A DNA stretch of 64,000 nt from Candidatus Avelusimicrobium luingense (GTDB lineage Bacteria; Elusimicrobiota; Elusimicrobia; Elusimicrobiales; Elusimicrobiaceae): positions 1 through 64,000 of the forward strand of contig OOHK01000007.1 of assembly GCA_900315845.1 (NCBI GenBank), written 5' to 3'. Within the stretch, counting starts at the first letter, position 1. Each line of letters opens with the position of its first letter. The translations under genes were made by a program, and so were the position numbers. This document shows, in pieces, positions 34,723-42,770 of the stretch. Below the pieces are notes generated by a model. The model made no database searches. It saw only the letters and a list, made by a program, of their open reading frames with translations, and was not told the origin of the DNA.

Positions 34723-35280
34723 TTACATGTCGGCGGGATCTGTTACACACGCTTTTGTCGCCTCTAAAATGCGCGTTAAGGCGGTAGGATTTAAGGCCAG
34801 CGTACGCATTTGGAATTGCACATTCATACTGTCCTGCGTAGTAGTTTCAGACACTTCCGTTTCTTTCATTAAATTAAGCGTTACGCCGGGCTCAAGCCAT
34901 TGCGGATGTTTGGCTAAAATGCGTTTCCATTCTTGTAAAATACCAATTGCTTTCGTATCATTTTGTTCACATACGCAGGTATTATATCCTTTCATCACAT
35001 CTTCCTGACGCTGCAAACAATCGCCCAAATAAGCCAATTCTTGCATAGAATTATTGATGGCTAAAAAATCGGGGGCATCTTCCGGCGGAACTTGAAGAAT
35101 CTGCGGAACAGGCATAGCCACCGGCTGAGTGGCCGCCGGCACAGGCTGACTTACCGGTTGTTGTACCGGGGCCGCTTGCGACGCCATCGGTTGCGTTTCG
35201 GCGGCGGTATTGGATTTGTACATATAGCCGACAAACCCCAATACACATAAGACTAACAAAACTCCAATCAGTTTTTTCAT
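34723..35280 (-). CDS. anchored or secreted protein with Pro/Gln-rich linker
   Basis: A 185-residue protein of unknown function. Residues 3-20 (KLIGVLLVLCVLGFVGYM) form a signal anchor or signal peptide; there is no lipobox. Residues 25-70 are a low-complexity Ala/Pro/Gln/Val linker (QPVSQPVPAATQPVAMPVPQ), probably spanning the periplasm. The rest (about 75-185) is helical with four cysteines (GDCLQRQ, YNTCVC, KACVTD). AAGGAG precedes the ATG at 35280. It is divergent from secG. Confidence 0.7.
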   Translation of the reverse strand: MKKLIGVLLVLCVLGFVGYMYKSNTAAETQPMASQAAPVQQPVSQPVPAATQPVAMPVPQILQVPPEDAPDFLAINNSMQELAYLGDCLQRQEDVMKGYNTCVCEQNDTKAIGILQEWKRILAKHPQWLEPGVTLNLMKETEVSETTTQDSMNVQFQMRTLALNPTALTRILEATKACVTDPADM

Positions 35281-35400
35281 AAAAACTCCTTAAGATAAAT
35301 TTTCTACTTCTTTAGTATTATATAATACTTTATGAAATGAAAATCTTTTTTCTAAAAAAATTGGTATAATATAGTATCATTTGAAAGGAGATTTAATGCT

Positions 35401-35700
35401 ATGTACGGACTGATTTTGACGTTACATTTTATTGTTTGTTTATTACTGATTTTACTCGTATTATTACAAAGCGGAAAAGGCTCGGCCGCCGGAATTTTCG
35501 GTGCGTCCGGTGCAGACAATTTATTTGCTAGCCCCACGGCCTTTAATGCTGTAAATAAATTTACCGCTATTTTAGCCGCGGTGTTAATGGCAACGTCTAT
35601 TGTTTTGACGATCGCCTCTAACAAAAAAAATTCCACTTCGGTTATGGATAAAGTAACCGTCATGGAAAAAGTAAATATACCGGCGCCTGCGGATAAATAA
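35401..35700 (+). CDS. secG: preprotein translocase subunit SecG
   Basis: A 99-residue inner-membrane subunit of the SecYEG translocon. The layout is typical: transmembrane helix 1 (GLILTLHFIVCLLLILLVLLQ), the conserved cytoplasmic loop QSGKGSAAGIFGASGADNLF, and helix 2 (FTAILAAVLMATSIVLTIAS), then a short polar tail. GGAGAT lies upstream; an overlapping ATG five bases earlier is out of frame. A tRNA-Leu gene follows 95 bp downstream, an order common in many bacteria. Confidence 0.95.
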   Translation: MYGLILTLHFIVCLLLILLVLLQSGKGSAAGIFGASGADNLFASPTAFNAVNKFTAILAAVLMATSIVLTIASNKKNSTSVMDKVTVMEKVNIPAPADK

Positions 35701-35794
35701 TTTTTCCGTCGGTAATTTGTCAGCCGTATTATTTTTTTGTAAAATAGTTGTAGGATAGTTCTTTTAATCTCTCGTCGTAAATAAAAATTTTTTC

Positions 35795-35876
35795 GCGCAG
35801 GTGGCGGAATTGGTATACGCGTGCGTTTGAGGGGCGCATGCCGAAAGGCTTGAGGGTTCGAGTCCCTCTCTGCGCA
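35795..35876 (+). tRNA. tRNA-Leu (anticodon GAG)
   Basis: An 82-nt class II tRNA. The acceptor stem GCGCAGG pairs with TCTGCGC (one G-U), the D-region is GGCGGAATTGGTATACGC, the anticodon loop is TTGAGGG with GAG at 35829-35831, there is a long variable arm (GCCGAAAGGC), and the T-arm contains GGTTCGAGTCC. The discriminator is A and the CCA is not encoded. Confidence 0.95.
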
Positions 35877-35885
35877 TAAAATTAT

Positions 35886-35912
35886 AAAAACCGGGTAAAT
35901 ACCCGGTTTTTT
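35886..35912 (+). terminator. intrinsic terminator after tRNA-Leu
   Basis: AAAAACCGGGT-aaat-ACCCGGTTTTTT, a perfect 11-bp stem with T run. Confidence 0.88.
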
Positions 35913-35928
35913 AATTTTATATGCAGAA

Positions 35929-36071
35929 GCGCACCAACTGCTTGGTGCGCGTGAGGGACTCAAAGCCCGCAGCGATGTGCGAGTTTTGCCGTTAGGCAAA
36001 GGCGAGTACCGCGAGGGCGGGCCCGGACAAAATTTCCGTCAGGAAATTTATGTAGGGCGAGTCCGCACCAA
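35929..36071. repeat. GC-rich palindromic element with terminal inverted repeats
   Basis: The left end holds GCGCACCA-actgc-TTGGTGCGC (35929-35950) and GGACTC; the right end holds GAGTCCGCACCAA (36059-36071), complementary to the left end apart from a bulge. Inside lie further hairpins (TTTTGCC-gtta-GGCAAA; AAATTTCC-gtca-GGAAATTT; GCCCGC/GCGGGC). No ORF of note. It could be a MITE-like remnant or a structured RNA. The rest of the 427-bp interval between secG and the SIS gene holds only the tRNA, its terminator and a promoter. Confidence 0.55.
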
Positions 36072-36115
36072 CATTTTTATAACATCAATCGCTCTATCCG
36101 CCATACACATTTTGC

Positions 36116-36128
36116 TATAATAAACACA
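36116..36128 (+). promoter_or_regulatory. extended -10 box directly before a leaderless start
   Basis: TGCTATAAT, with TATAAT at 36116-36121, is only 6 nt before the ATG at 36128, so transcription would begin at or next to the start codon. There is no Shine-Dalgarno sequence. Confidence 0.6.
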
Positions 36129-36868
36129 TGACAAACACCTATAAAAATCCATATTTTCAAGAAATTGCCAATTTATTAACGCGGCTGGAAAGCACCCAGC
36201 AACATGCGATGAATCAAGCCGCCGAAAAAATCGCTCATTGCCTAAAAAACGACGGAATTATTCACACGTTTGGTTGCGGGCATAGCGGGAGTGCGGCGTT
36301 GGAGCCGTTCCACCGTAGTGGCTGTTTTGTGGGGGTTAATGCAATTTTAGACCCCGGGCTTATGTTTCAGCGCGGCGCACATACCGGCACCGATTTAGAA
36401 CGGTTAGAAGGCTATACACCGCTAATACTTAATCATCACGATTTACGCCCCGGGGATGTGTTACTCGTATTTTCTAATTCCGGGCGAAACCCTGCCGGGA
36501 TTGATGCGGTACTCTCCGCCAAACAAAAAGGTGTTTTCACCATCGCCTTTACCGCCGCAAGCGCACATGCGCAAAGTAAAAGCCGTCATTCATCGGGGAA
36601 ACTGCTTAAAGACGCAGCCGATTTAACGATTGATAATTGTGCGGGGAAAAACGAAACGTGTTTAACGTGCGGCGACACCGAAGTCGCCCCGATTTCTACC
36701 ATAGCATTTGCCGCGATATTGCACCAAATTTTATTTCAAGCGGCGCAGATTTTAGAAAAAGAAAACGTACCGCTACCCGTCTATAAAAGCAGTAACGCAC
36801 CGGGGGGAGATGAACACAACACGGCCCTTGCCAAAAAATACGGTGCGCGCATTAAACATTTAGATTAA
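36128..36868 (+). CDS. SIS-domain phosphosugar-binding protein (UPF0309-like)
   Basis: A 246-residue protein of the sugar isomerase fold. IIHTFGCGHSGSAALEP (about 44-60) is the phosphosugar-binding loop, and VLLVFSNSGRNPAGIDAVLSAKQKGVFTIAFTA (about 115-147) is the second SIS signature (SNSGxxxxxI). APISTIAFAAILHQIL near 193-208 fits the UPF0309/DUF2529 group related to GmhA and MurQ. The substrate is unknown; an amino-sugar phosphate is a reasonable guess. It is monocistronic, possibly leaderless, and convergent with the polyene operon. Confidence 0.85.
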   Translation: MTNTYKNPYFQEIANLLTRLESTQQHAMNQAAEKIAHCLKNDGIIHTFGCGHSGSAALEPFHRSGCFVGVNAILDPGLMFQRGAHTGTDLERLEGYTPLILNHHDLRPGDVLLVFSNSGRNPAGIDAVLSAKQKGVFTIAFTAASAHAQSKSRHSSGKLLKDAADLTIDNCAGKNETCLTCGDTEVAPISTIAFAAILHQILFQAAQILEKENVPLPVYKSSNAPGGDEHNTALAKKYGARIKHLD

Positions 36869-36874
36869 CCCACA

Positions 36875-36905
36875 AAAAACCCTTCCAAACGGAAGGGCTT
36901 TTTAT
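36875..36905. terminator. bidirectional terminator between SIS gene and polyene operon
   Basis: AACCCTTCC-aaac-GGAAGGG with A tract on the left and T tract on the right, so it can serve both convergent genes. Confidence 0.82.
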
Positions 36906-36918
36906 TCAATCTATACAT

Positions 36919-38052
36919 TTACCAATCGCTGGCTTTGCCCATGGCGTTAACAGGTAACGACGGCCCAAATGCAAAAGACCGCGGCATCTCGTGCGAAGAT
37001 AATTTGTCCGCTAAAAATTGCCGTATATCCGGCAATTCCTGCTCGGAATGTCCTTTTTCAAGCACAATAAATGCTTTTAAGCGTTGCCCTTCCTCGGGAC
37101 GCATCAGACGAACGCGGCAAGCGGCTACCGCCGGATGAGATTGCAACACTTGTTCCACTTTTTTAAGCGATACATTCACACCCGCCACTTGCACCACGGC
37201 ATCTAACCGTTTGAGCGGGAAAATAGCACGCGGCGGTACAAAGCGTACTTCATCGGGAAAATCAAGCCAACCGTCAATACCGTCCCGATGAATACGCGGG
37301 GATACTGACGTCGTATCCACTTGCCAATAATCGTTTATTTCAAAGGGTTCTTCTTCGCTGTAACGCACACCGATTCCGCCCGTTTCACTGGCGCCGTACA
37401 ATTCCACTACTTTTTCCGCGCCGGCTTGTTTAAGGCGGTCAAACAAACCTTTTGGACAAGGGGCGGTAGAAGTTACCGCTGTTATCCCGGACGGGAATGT
37501 ATTTCCGGCTTTCAAAAAATATTCCCAAAACAGCGGAAATCCGGCCACGACATCGCCCGGTTTTAATAAAGTGTGCCACGGTTGAACGGGCAACGGTGGT
37601 AACGGCACGGCGGGGATATCAAAAACAGACGGAAAAAATACGGCAAACGAAAGCCCGTATAAGTGTTGGCGGGGGGTAAGCGTGATAAACCGTTTGGCCG
37701 TTTTGAAATGCGCGCCCACACTTTTGGCTTCGGCAAGCATCATCTCGTGCGTATGGCGGGCCAGTTTGGGCGTACCCGTACTGCCCGACGTAGAAAGATA
37801 AACCGCTTTGCCTTGTTGATAGGCGCTAACGGCTTGCTTTACTAATTCTTCCAATGAATTAAATGGGGAAGGCGTGAAACCCAAAAAACACCCGACTTGC
37901 GCCGTAGCCTGTGCCAAAACATCTTTTGGCATACCGGTAAGCACCACCGGCGTTTGGGTATCAAAAAAAGCAAACGCATCGCGGCGCTGTTTTACTAATT
38001 CAGTGCGAAAAATATCTTCTATCAAAAACGATATTTGCTCAAGAGAAAACAT
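36919..38052 (-). CDS. AMP-dependent acyl/aryl ligase of the polyene cluster (ApeH-like)
   Basis: A 377-residue adenylating enzyme, last gene of the 16-gene operon. It should activate the aryl starter acid as the adenylate and load it onto an ACP. AVYLSTSGSTGTPKLARHT (about 98-116) is the P-loop, VELYGASETGG (about 236-246) the A5 motif, RLDAVVQVAGVNVSLKKVEQVL (about 305-326) the hinge region, and the protein ends PVNAMGKASDW, where K is the usual catalytic lysine. It is short for the superfamily, mainly because the N-terminal domain is reduced. It overlaps the upstream gene by 14 bp. Confidence 0.85.
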   Translation of the reverse strand: MFSLEQISFLIEDIFRTELVKQRRDAFAFFDTQTPVVLTGMPKDVLAQATAQVGCFLGFTPSPFNSLEELVKQAVSAYQQGKAVYLSTSGSTGTPKLARHTHEMMLAEAKSVGAHFKTAKRFITLTPRQHLYGLSFAVFFPSVFDIPAVPLPPLPVQPWHTLLKPGDVVAGFPLFWEYFLKAGNTFPSGITAVTSTAPCPKGLFDRLKQAGAEKVVELYGASETGGIGVRYSEEEPFEINDYWQVDTTSVSPRIHRDGIDGWLDFPDEVRFVPPRAIFPLKRLDAVVQVAGVNVSLKKVEQVLQSHPAVAACRVRLMRPEEGQRLKAFIVLEKGHSEQELPDIRQFLADKLSSHEMPRSFAFGPSLPVNAMGKASDW

Positions 38053-38833
38053 ACGGCTCTCCGGTAATTTCTAAAATACTTCCGGCAAATTGTTCGCGCC
38101 AAACAAACGGACTGTTTGTTTTTAATCGTTCTTCAAAAAGCAGTACGCTGTGTGCACACGAACTAACCGGAAATTGCGGTTGAGATTGGGTAGAAATATC
38201 GTCGGTACGAGAAAGGCTGACTTGCCGTAATATATGACTGGTTTTTTCCGTGGGTTTGGCACTAATTACAAACGCCCCGGCTACACGTTGAAAGGCAGAT
38301 TGCGGCTGATAAATAAACGGATCAAACACGTGAGCATCTTGTTGTACACATTGTTCAACCAGCGGGTTGATATCTTCCGAAATAACTACTAATACTTGCT
38401 CACACATGTTTTTTTGTAAAAATTGCTGGGCACTCAGTAATGCGGCGGCAAAAGATGAATCAAACTGCCCCGTCACGATACACGGCCCGTGAATATGTAA
38501 AAACATGGAAAGCATTAACGCGGTAGAATTATGCACAGAACTGGCAAACGCCGTCGGAGAAGACAATTCATCTCCGTCCTCAACAATGGTATCTATAAAT
38601 TTAAGCGTACTTTCCAAGGCACCCGCACCTAACGCCAAACTAATGCCCATATCCGTTTGTGCTTGCGGTGTCAGTTGTGCCTGTGCCAAGGCTTTGCAGG
38701 CACACAATAACGCGTTTTTGGAAACCGCTTGCGCACGGCGTAATTTACGTACATCTAAAAAGGGCGCAAAATCTTCTACCGGGGCATCTCCGGTCAAGCA
38801 CGATTGTCCGTTAATAAACAAATCAAAAGGCAT
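38039..38833 (-). CDS. ketosynthase-like chain-length-factor homologue, no active Cys
   Basis: A 264-residue protein like the N-terminal half of a beta-ketoacyl synthase. SPTAFASSVHNSTALMLSMFLHIHGPCIVTGQFDSSFAAALLSA aligns with the region before the nucleophile elbow, but where active enzymes have ACASG or ACSSG this has QFDSS, so the catalytic Cys is lost. The C-terminal half with the two catalytic His is also missing. In aryl polyene systems such a subunit pairs with an active ketosynthase; here the next gene upstream (38823-40025, overlapping by 11 bp) is the obvious partner. Confidence 0.78.
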   Translation of the reverse strand: MPFDLFINGQSCLTGDAPVEDFAPFLDVRKLRRAQAVSKNALLCACKALAQAQLTPQAQTDMGISLALGAGALESTLKFIDTIVEDGDELSSPTAFASSVHNSTALMLSMFLHIHGPCIVTGQFDSSFAAALLSAQQFLQKNMCEQVLVVISEDINPLVEQCVQQDAHVFDPFIYQPQSAFQRVAGAFVISAKPTEKTSHILRQVSLSRTDDISTQSQPQFPVSSCAHSVLLFEERLKTNSPFVWREQFAGSILEITGEPYVFS

Positions 38834-40025
38834 CGCACGCTCCTAATACCACAGCCGCATTACACCCGCCAAAAGCAAGCGAATCTGAGACGGCAAATTT
38901 TTTAGTTATCGGTAACGGTTTCGTTGTAGGAATAAGATTTAACTGCTCATCCGGTTCCGTAAATCCGGCAGTAGCGGGCACCAAACGATTATTAAGGGCT
39001 TGCAAAGTCAAAACGGCCTCTACGGCGCCGGCGGCCCCTAAAGTATGCCCAGTCACGCTTTTAGAGCCCCATACAGGCACACCGGGCAACTGGGCGTGAA
39101 ATGCTACTGATTCGGCACTGTCATTGGCTTGACTGGCCGTACCGTGTGCGTTAACAAAAGCGATGTCTTGCGAAGTCAGCCCGGCTTCTTGCAAAGCAAA
39201 CGACAATGCTTTTTGCAACCCAACGGCTTGCGGATCGGGGGCGGTGGGGTGAAAGCCGTCACACGCATTTCCATATCCTAATACATATCCTTGACAAGAT
39301 AGCGAAAATTTCTGAACAGTTTTTTTATTAGCCAACAATAACGCCGCCGCGCCTTCACCTAAGTTTATACCGTTGCGGGTTTTGCAAAACGGACGGCATT
39401 TTTCCGGTGTAGAAACCAGCAAGCGGATAAACCCGTCATAAGGACTTTCGCTCACTTCATCGGTACCGCCGCATAATACCACGTCACAAAGTCCGGTATC
39501 TATCCAATTTTTCGCCATACCGATGGCATCCGTTCCGCTTGCGCATGCGGTAACTACCGTTTGAAACGGCCCTGTAAAACCAAACTGGGCACTAAGCCAT
39601 TGGGCAAGCGGAGTGGCTAAATACTTTTTAATCTCTTGCGTATCTTGCGCGGTGAACGAATGGTTTTTCCAATGCTTATAGGAAAAGAAACAATGGAATG
39701 ACGGGTGGACAGATGCGCCGACAATAACACCCACCCGGCTTGCGTCTAATTGTTGGGGGGAAATACCCGCTTGCAAAAATGCCTGTTTGGCGGCCTGCAA
39801 CATAAAAAATTGGCTATGAGTTAAAGAGGCGGGTTTATCCGCATAATCGCTGGGTGGCACTAAAAAAACGGGATATTTGGCAGTATAGGTACTTTCTACG
39901 CGCTGAGTAGGTAATGCGAAATAAGATTGTCCGGTTAGCGCATTAGCAAAAGATTGCTGTGGCGTATTTCCACAGGCACAAATACACCCCGTTCCCACCA
40001 CAGATACCGGACTGGACAGTTTCAT
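38823..40025 (-). CDS. beta-ketoacyl-ACP synthase of the polyene cluster
   Basis: A 400-residue condensing enzyme of the FabF type. It has the full triad: TACASGTDAIGMA (Cys near 170), NAHGTASQANDSAE (His near 305) and KSVTGHTLGAAGAVEA (His near 340). It extends the acyl-ACP chain with malonyl-ACP. Its ATG overlaps the ACP stop (ATGA), and the chain-length-factor-like gene follows with an 11-bp overlap, which suggests a KS-CLF heterodimer with balanced translation. Confidence 0.93.
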   Translation of the reverse strand: MKLSSPVSVVGTGCICACGNTPQQSFANALTGQSYFALPTQRVESTYTAKYPVFLVPPSDYADKPASLTHSQFFMLQAAKQAFLQAGISPQQLDASRVGVIVGASVHPSFHCFFSYKHWKNHSFTAQDTQEIKKYLATPLAQWLSAQFGFTGPFQTVVTACASGTDAIGMAKNWIDTGLCDVVLCGGTDEVSESPYDGFIRLLVSTPEKCRPFCKTRNGINLGEGAAALLLANKKTVQKFSLSCQGYVLGYGNACDGFHPTAPDPQAVGLQKALSFALQEAGLTSQDIAFVNAHGTASQANDSAESVAFHAQLPGVPVWGSKSVTGHTLGAAGAVEAVLTLQALNNRLVPATAGFTEPDEQLNLIPTTKPLPITKKFAVSDSLAFGGCNAAVVLGACDAF

Positions 40026-40285
40026 TTTTTGCGGTTTTTTTCAATATAATCAGTCAACGTGCCTAACGTCTTAAACACTTCGCGGCCCTGCTGCATATTT
40101 TCAATAACGATACCGTATTTTTTTTGCAGTACCATAATCAGTTCTACCGCATCTAAACTATCTAAACATAACCCGGTATCACCGAAGATAGGTTCATCAG
40201 CGCCACAGGCTGATATATCATTTCCGCCCAAATCAATGTTTTGGCTGATGAGCGTTTTTACTTCTTCCAGAAGTTGTTGTTGCAT
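40022..40285 (-). CDS. acyl carrier protein 2 of the polyene cluster
   Basis: An 87-residue ACP. CLDSLDAVELIMVLQKKYG (about 39-57) holds the phosphopantetheine Ser in the DSL motif. ATG 40285 is preceded by GGAGTCCTT, inside the end of the acyltransferase reading frame. It overlaps the ketosynthase start by 4 bp. It carries the growing polyene chain. Confidence 0.93.
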   Translation of the reverse strand: MQQQLLEEVKTLISQNIDLGGNDISACGADEPIFGDTGLCLDSLDAVELIMVLQKKYGIVIENMQQGREVFKTLGTLTDYIEKNRKK

Positions 40286-41180
40286 AAGGACTCCACCAAT
40301 TAAAATAATTAAAAAACTGATATGGATATTTTATACAAAATTGGGCGAGTGCGTCTATAAATTGTTGGGCATAAGATATATAGTTTTCTTTTACGGTACC
40401 CTTATCTTCCACTGTTACCGGGGGGAATACCCACGCGGACAATTTACCACAGCCCTCCCACGGGAAAAAAGCAATAACAATGGGCGCCCCCGTCGCGGCA
40501 GAGAGACGATAGAAACTGTACGGCACGCGGACTTCACCCCCTAAAAAATGTACCGGCAACGCATTTTTAGGATTTCCGAACACACGGTCTGCCATCGCGC
40601 AGACAATTTCGCCGCGGTTCAGCGCCGCTATCATTTCCGGCACACCGCCTAACGGCCCCGCTGGGTTAATAAACGAAAACGGGGCTTTTTTTCCGCTATG
40701 TTGGGCAACGGTTTTATCATTATCTTTGGGGTTGCGGTAATACAAAATGTGCATTTTGGTATGTAAAAAATTCATGCAATTTACCGCACTTTGCCAACAT
40801 CCCACGTGTGCTGTCAAAAGTAAAAGTCCTTTTTTTTGTTGTAAGAGATTTTCACATAATTGGCGTGTTTTCTCGTCAGTATGAAATTCGGCAGAGCCTA
40901 AAATCCCCAACGCGGCCCGATCTACCAACGTGCGCCCGAATGTCAAATTTAAGCGGTAGGTATGTTTGAAAAACTCCCAATTCGTTTTGGGTGAAAAACG
41001 ACGCACAATATACGCACGTGATTTATTTCGCACCGACGGATAAAGACAATATACTAATACGAGCGGGTATAAAAACCAATAAGCCAATTTCCGCCCGCCC
41101 AACGAAATCAACCCATATACAAACCGATGCTTAAAACGCGAAGCAATACTACGCCCGGTTGTTTCTTCAAGCGTGTTCAT
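40233..41180 (-). CDS. LpxL/HtrB-like acyltransferase of the polyene cluster
   Basis: A 315-residue membrane-associated acyltransferase of the lysophospholipid/lipid A (LpxL) superfamily, probably joining the polyene to its lipid or sugar anchor. I use ATG 41180 (TAGGAGT upstream). The N-terminus has a hydrophobic segment (LAYWFLYPLVLVYCLY), and LLLTAHVGCWQSAVNCMNFL contains the catalytic His; five residues later, where LpxL has Glu or Asp, there is Gln. DRVFGNPKNALPVHFLGGEVRVPYSFYRLSAATGAPIV is the second conserved block. The reading frame runs 53 bp into the ACP gene, an unusually long overlap. Confidence 0.85.
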   Translation of the reverse strand: MNTLEETTGRSIASRFKHRFVYGLISLGGRKLAYWFLYPLVLVYCLYPSVRNKSRAYIVRRFSPKTNWEFFKHTYRLNLTFGRTLVDRAALGILGSAEFHTDEKTRQLCENLLQQKKGLLLLTAHVGCWQSAVNCMNFLHTKMHILYYRNPKDNDKTVAQHSGKKAPFSFINPAGPLGGVPEMIAALNRGEIVCAMADRVFGNPKNALPVHFLGGEVRVPYSFYRLSAATGAPIVIAFFPWEGCGKLSAWVFPPVTVEDKGTVKENYISYAQQFIDALAQFCIKYPYQFFNYFNWWSPYATTTSGRSKNAHQPKH

Positions 41181-42339
41181 GTAAACTCCTACGTAATATC
41201 CACCCGACGGCAGCAACTACCGCCAGCGTAATTGTCGCCAATACCGGCGCCACAATCAGCGAACCGAGTATCCACTCGCCTATCCGTTGTAAGGCTTGCC
41301 GTCCCAACGTTGTGAAGTTAAATTGTGTTAAAAAATGGCCGTAGCGCACGTAATATCCTACTTCAATACATACGGCAGGCACAATAGGCCCGACGCATAA
41401 TTTTTCAAACGATATACATAGTAAACGGTTCAAATTCCACCATCCCGCCCCGCTAAATAGCCAAACTTGCCTGATTCCGGGAAAAGCAATAGAGCCGCAG
41501 AAAATACCCCATGCCGCGCTACACGCATTACGCCACACACTGCCCGGCGCGGCTAAATTATCACGCAAGGTTTGACGAAACGGGCGGGGAGTTAATTCTC
41601 CGTCTTTATATTCGTATTGACGGTGAGCAACCGGAAGCATAGCGCGCAATGTTAAATAAGTATTAAGCACCGTAAGACGCACATTATCTTTTAGTTTATG
41701 AAAATGCGATACACGCTCTTTAGTATATACAACCGGAATATCCAGTTCCCTCACTTCAAATCCGGCCCACAACGCACGCACCGTTACTTCTACTTCAAAA
41801 GCATAGCGCTTACTCCATACGGTTAATACGTTAAGCATATCTACCGGATAACAACGGTAACCGCTTTGAATATCCCGTACGGCTTTCCCGGTTTGGATAT
41901 GCACCCAAAAATTACCGAACTTCCGTCCAAAACGCGAACTGCGCGGCACCGTATCATCAAATTTGCGTACCCCCATAATTAACGCAGCAGGGTTCTTTTC
42001 AACCGCCGATACAAAAAGCGGAATATCTTCCGGATGGTGTTGACCATCGGCATCCAGCGTAATAATATGAGTAAAACCATGCGCTTTGGCCCATGTGCTC
42101 CCCGCCAAGATAGCCGTTCCTTTGCCTTGATTGGGTGTTTGGCACAAAAAGGAAACAGACAAACCGTCTAATAAAGGTTTTACAGAAACAGAACTTCCGT
42201 CATCCACCACCAGCACATCCGGCCACACGGCAAGACAGCGCTCTGCCACTTCGCGCAACGTTTTGGTGTGATTATAATGAGCAATAACTACTAAAATTTT
42301 TACGGACGTTTGAGTGTTCCCTGTTTCCATGCTTGGCAT
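41167..42339 (-). CDS. GT2 glycosyltransferase with C-terminal DUF2062 membrane region
   Basis: A 390-residue protein. The family 2 glycosyltransferase domain (about 12-235) shows ILVVIAHYNHTKTLREV, VLVVDDGSS, and HIITLDADGQHHPEDIP, where DAD is the metal/nucleotide-sugar motif, followed by SGYRCYPVDMLN. The C-terminal part (about 270-390) is hydrophobic and matches the DUF2062 layout (GIFCGSIAFPGIRQVWLF, KLCVGPIVPAVCIEVGYY). It could glycosylate the polyene lipid or its anchor. The start is uncertain: ATG 42339 or 42330; both overlap the thioesterase gene by 31-40 bp. Confidence 0.85.
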   Translation of the reverse strand: MPSMETGNTQTSVKILVVIAHYNHTKTLREVAERCLAVWPDVLVVDDGSSVSVKPLLDGLSVSFLCQTPNQGKGTAILAGSTWAKAHGFTHIITLDADGQHHPEDIPLFVSAVEKNPAALIMGVRKFDDTVPRSSRFGRKFGNFWVHIQTGKAVRDIQSGYRCYPVDMLNVLTVWSKRYAFEVEVTVRALWAGFEVRELDIPVVYTKERVSHFHKLKDNVRLTVLNTYLTLRAMLPVAHRQYEYKDGELTPRPFRQTLRDNLAAPGSVWRNACSAAWGIFCGSIAFPGIRQVWLFSGAGWWNLNRLLCISFEKLCVGPIVPAVCIEVGYYVRYGHFLTQFNFTTLGRQALQRIGEWILGSLIVAPVLATITLAVVAAVGWILRRSLHEHA

Positions 42340-42770
42340 ATTTCTTCGTAAAAAGCCGGACGTTCAAACAAAACCTGTTGATTCATGTCCGTAAGCAACT
42401 GCACGCTATATCCGCGTGCCATTACCTTTTTTTGTTCGTCTAATATCGTAAAATCTACATTGAGCCGCACCGCTTCGGTATAAAAAAGCCGCGCTTTTAC
42501 TTCATACGTATGACCATAGACAAGGGGGGATAAATAATCAAGATGCATCTGCCGCACGGGCAGCAATACCCCGTGCTTAAAAAAATCGCCATAGCCAAGG
42601 CCGACGCTGTCGCCCAACGCCATACGGGCATCTTCGCACATCGCCACATAATGACCGTGCCACACAATACGCATGACATCTATTTCGTTAAAACGCACGG
42701 TATGAAAAATAGATTTTTCCAACGGGGCGGGCGCGCCGGGTTCGGGCTTAAAATAGGTATATTGTTTCAT
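42300..42770 (-). CDS. 4HBT-family thioesterase (ApeK-like)
   Basis: A 156-residue hot-dog thioesterase. HTVRFNEIDVMRIVWHGHYVAMCEDARMAL (about 24-53) is close to the YbgC/4HBT signature with the catalytic Asp in EIDVMRIVWHGHY, followed by MHLDYLSPLVYGHTYEVKARL. It may release misprimed or finished chains from the ACP. It overlaps the gene before it by 4 bp (ATGA). Confidence 0.88.
   Translation of the reverse strand: MKQYTYFKPEPGAPAPLEKSIFHTVRFNEIDVMRIVWHGHYVAMCEDARMALGDSVGLGYGDFFKHGVLLPVRQMHLDYLSPLVYGHTYEVKARLFYTEAVRLNVDFTILDEQKKVMARGYSVQLLTDMNQQVLFERPAFYEEICQAWKQGTLKRP

Noticed and set aside
35352-35999. Minus-strand ORF of 215 codons over secG and tRNA-Leu
   Set aside because: It covers a clear secG, a tRNA gene and a terminator on the other strand and has no gene-like features.
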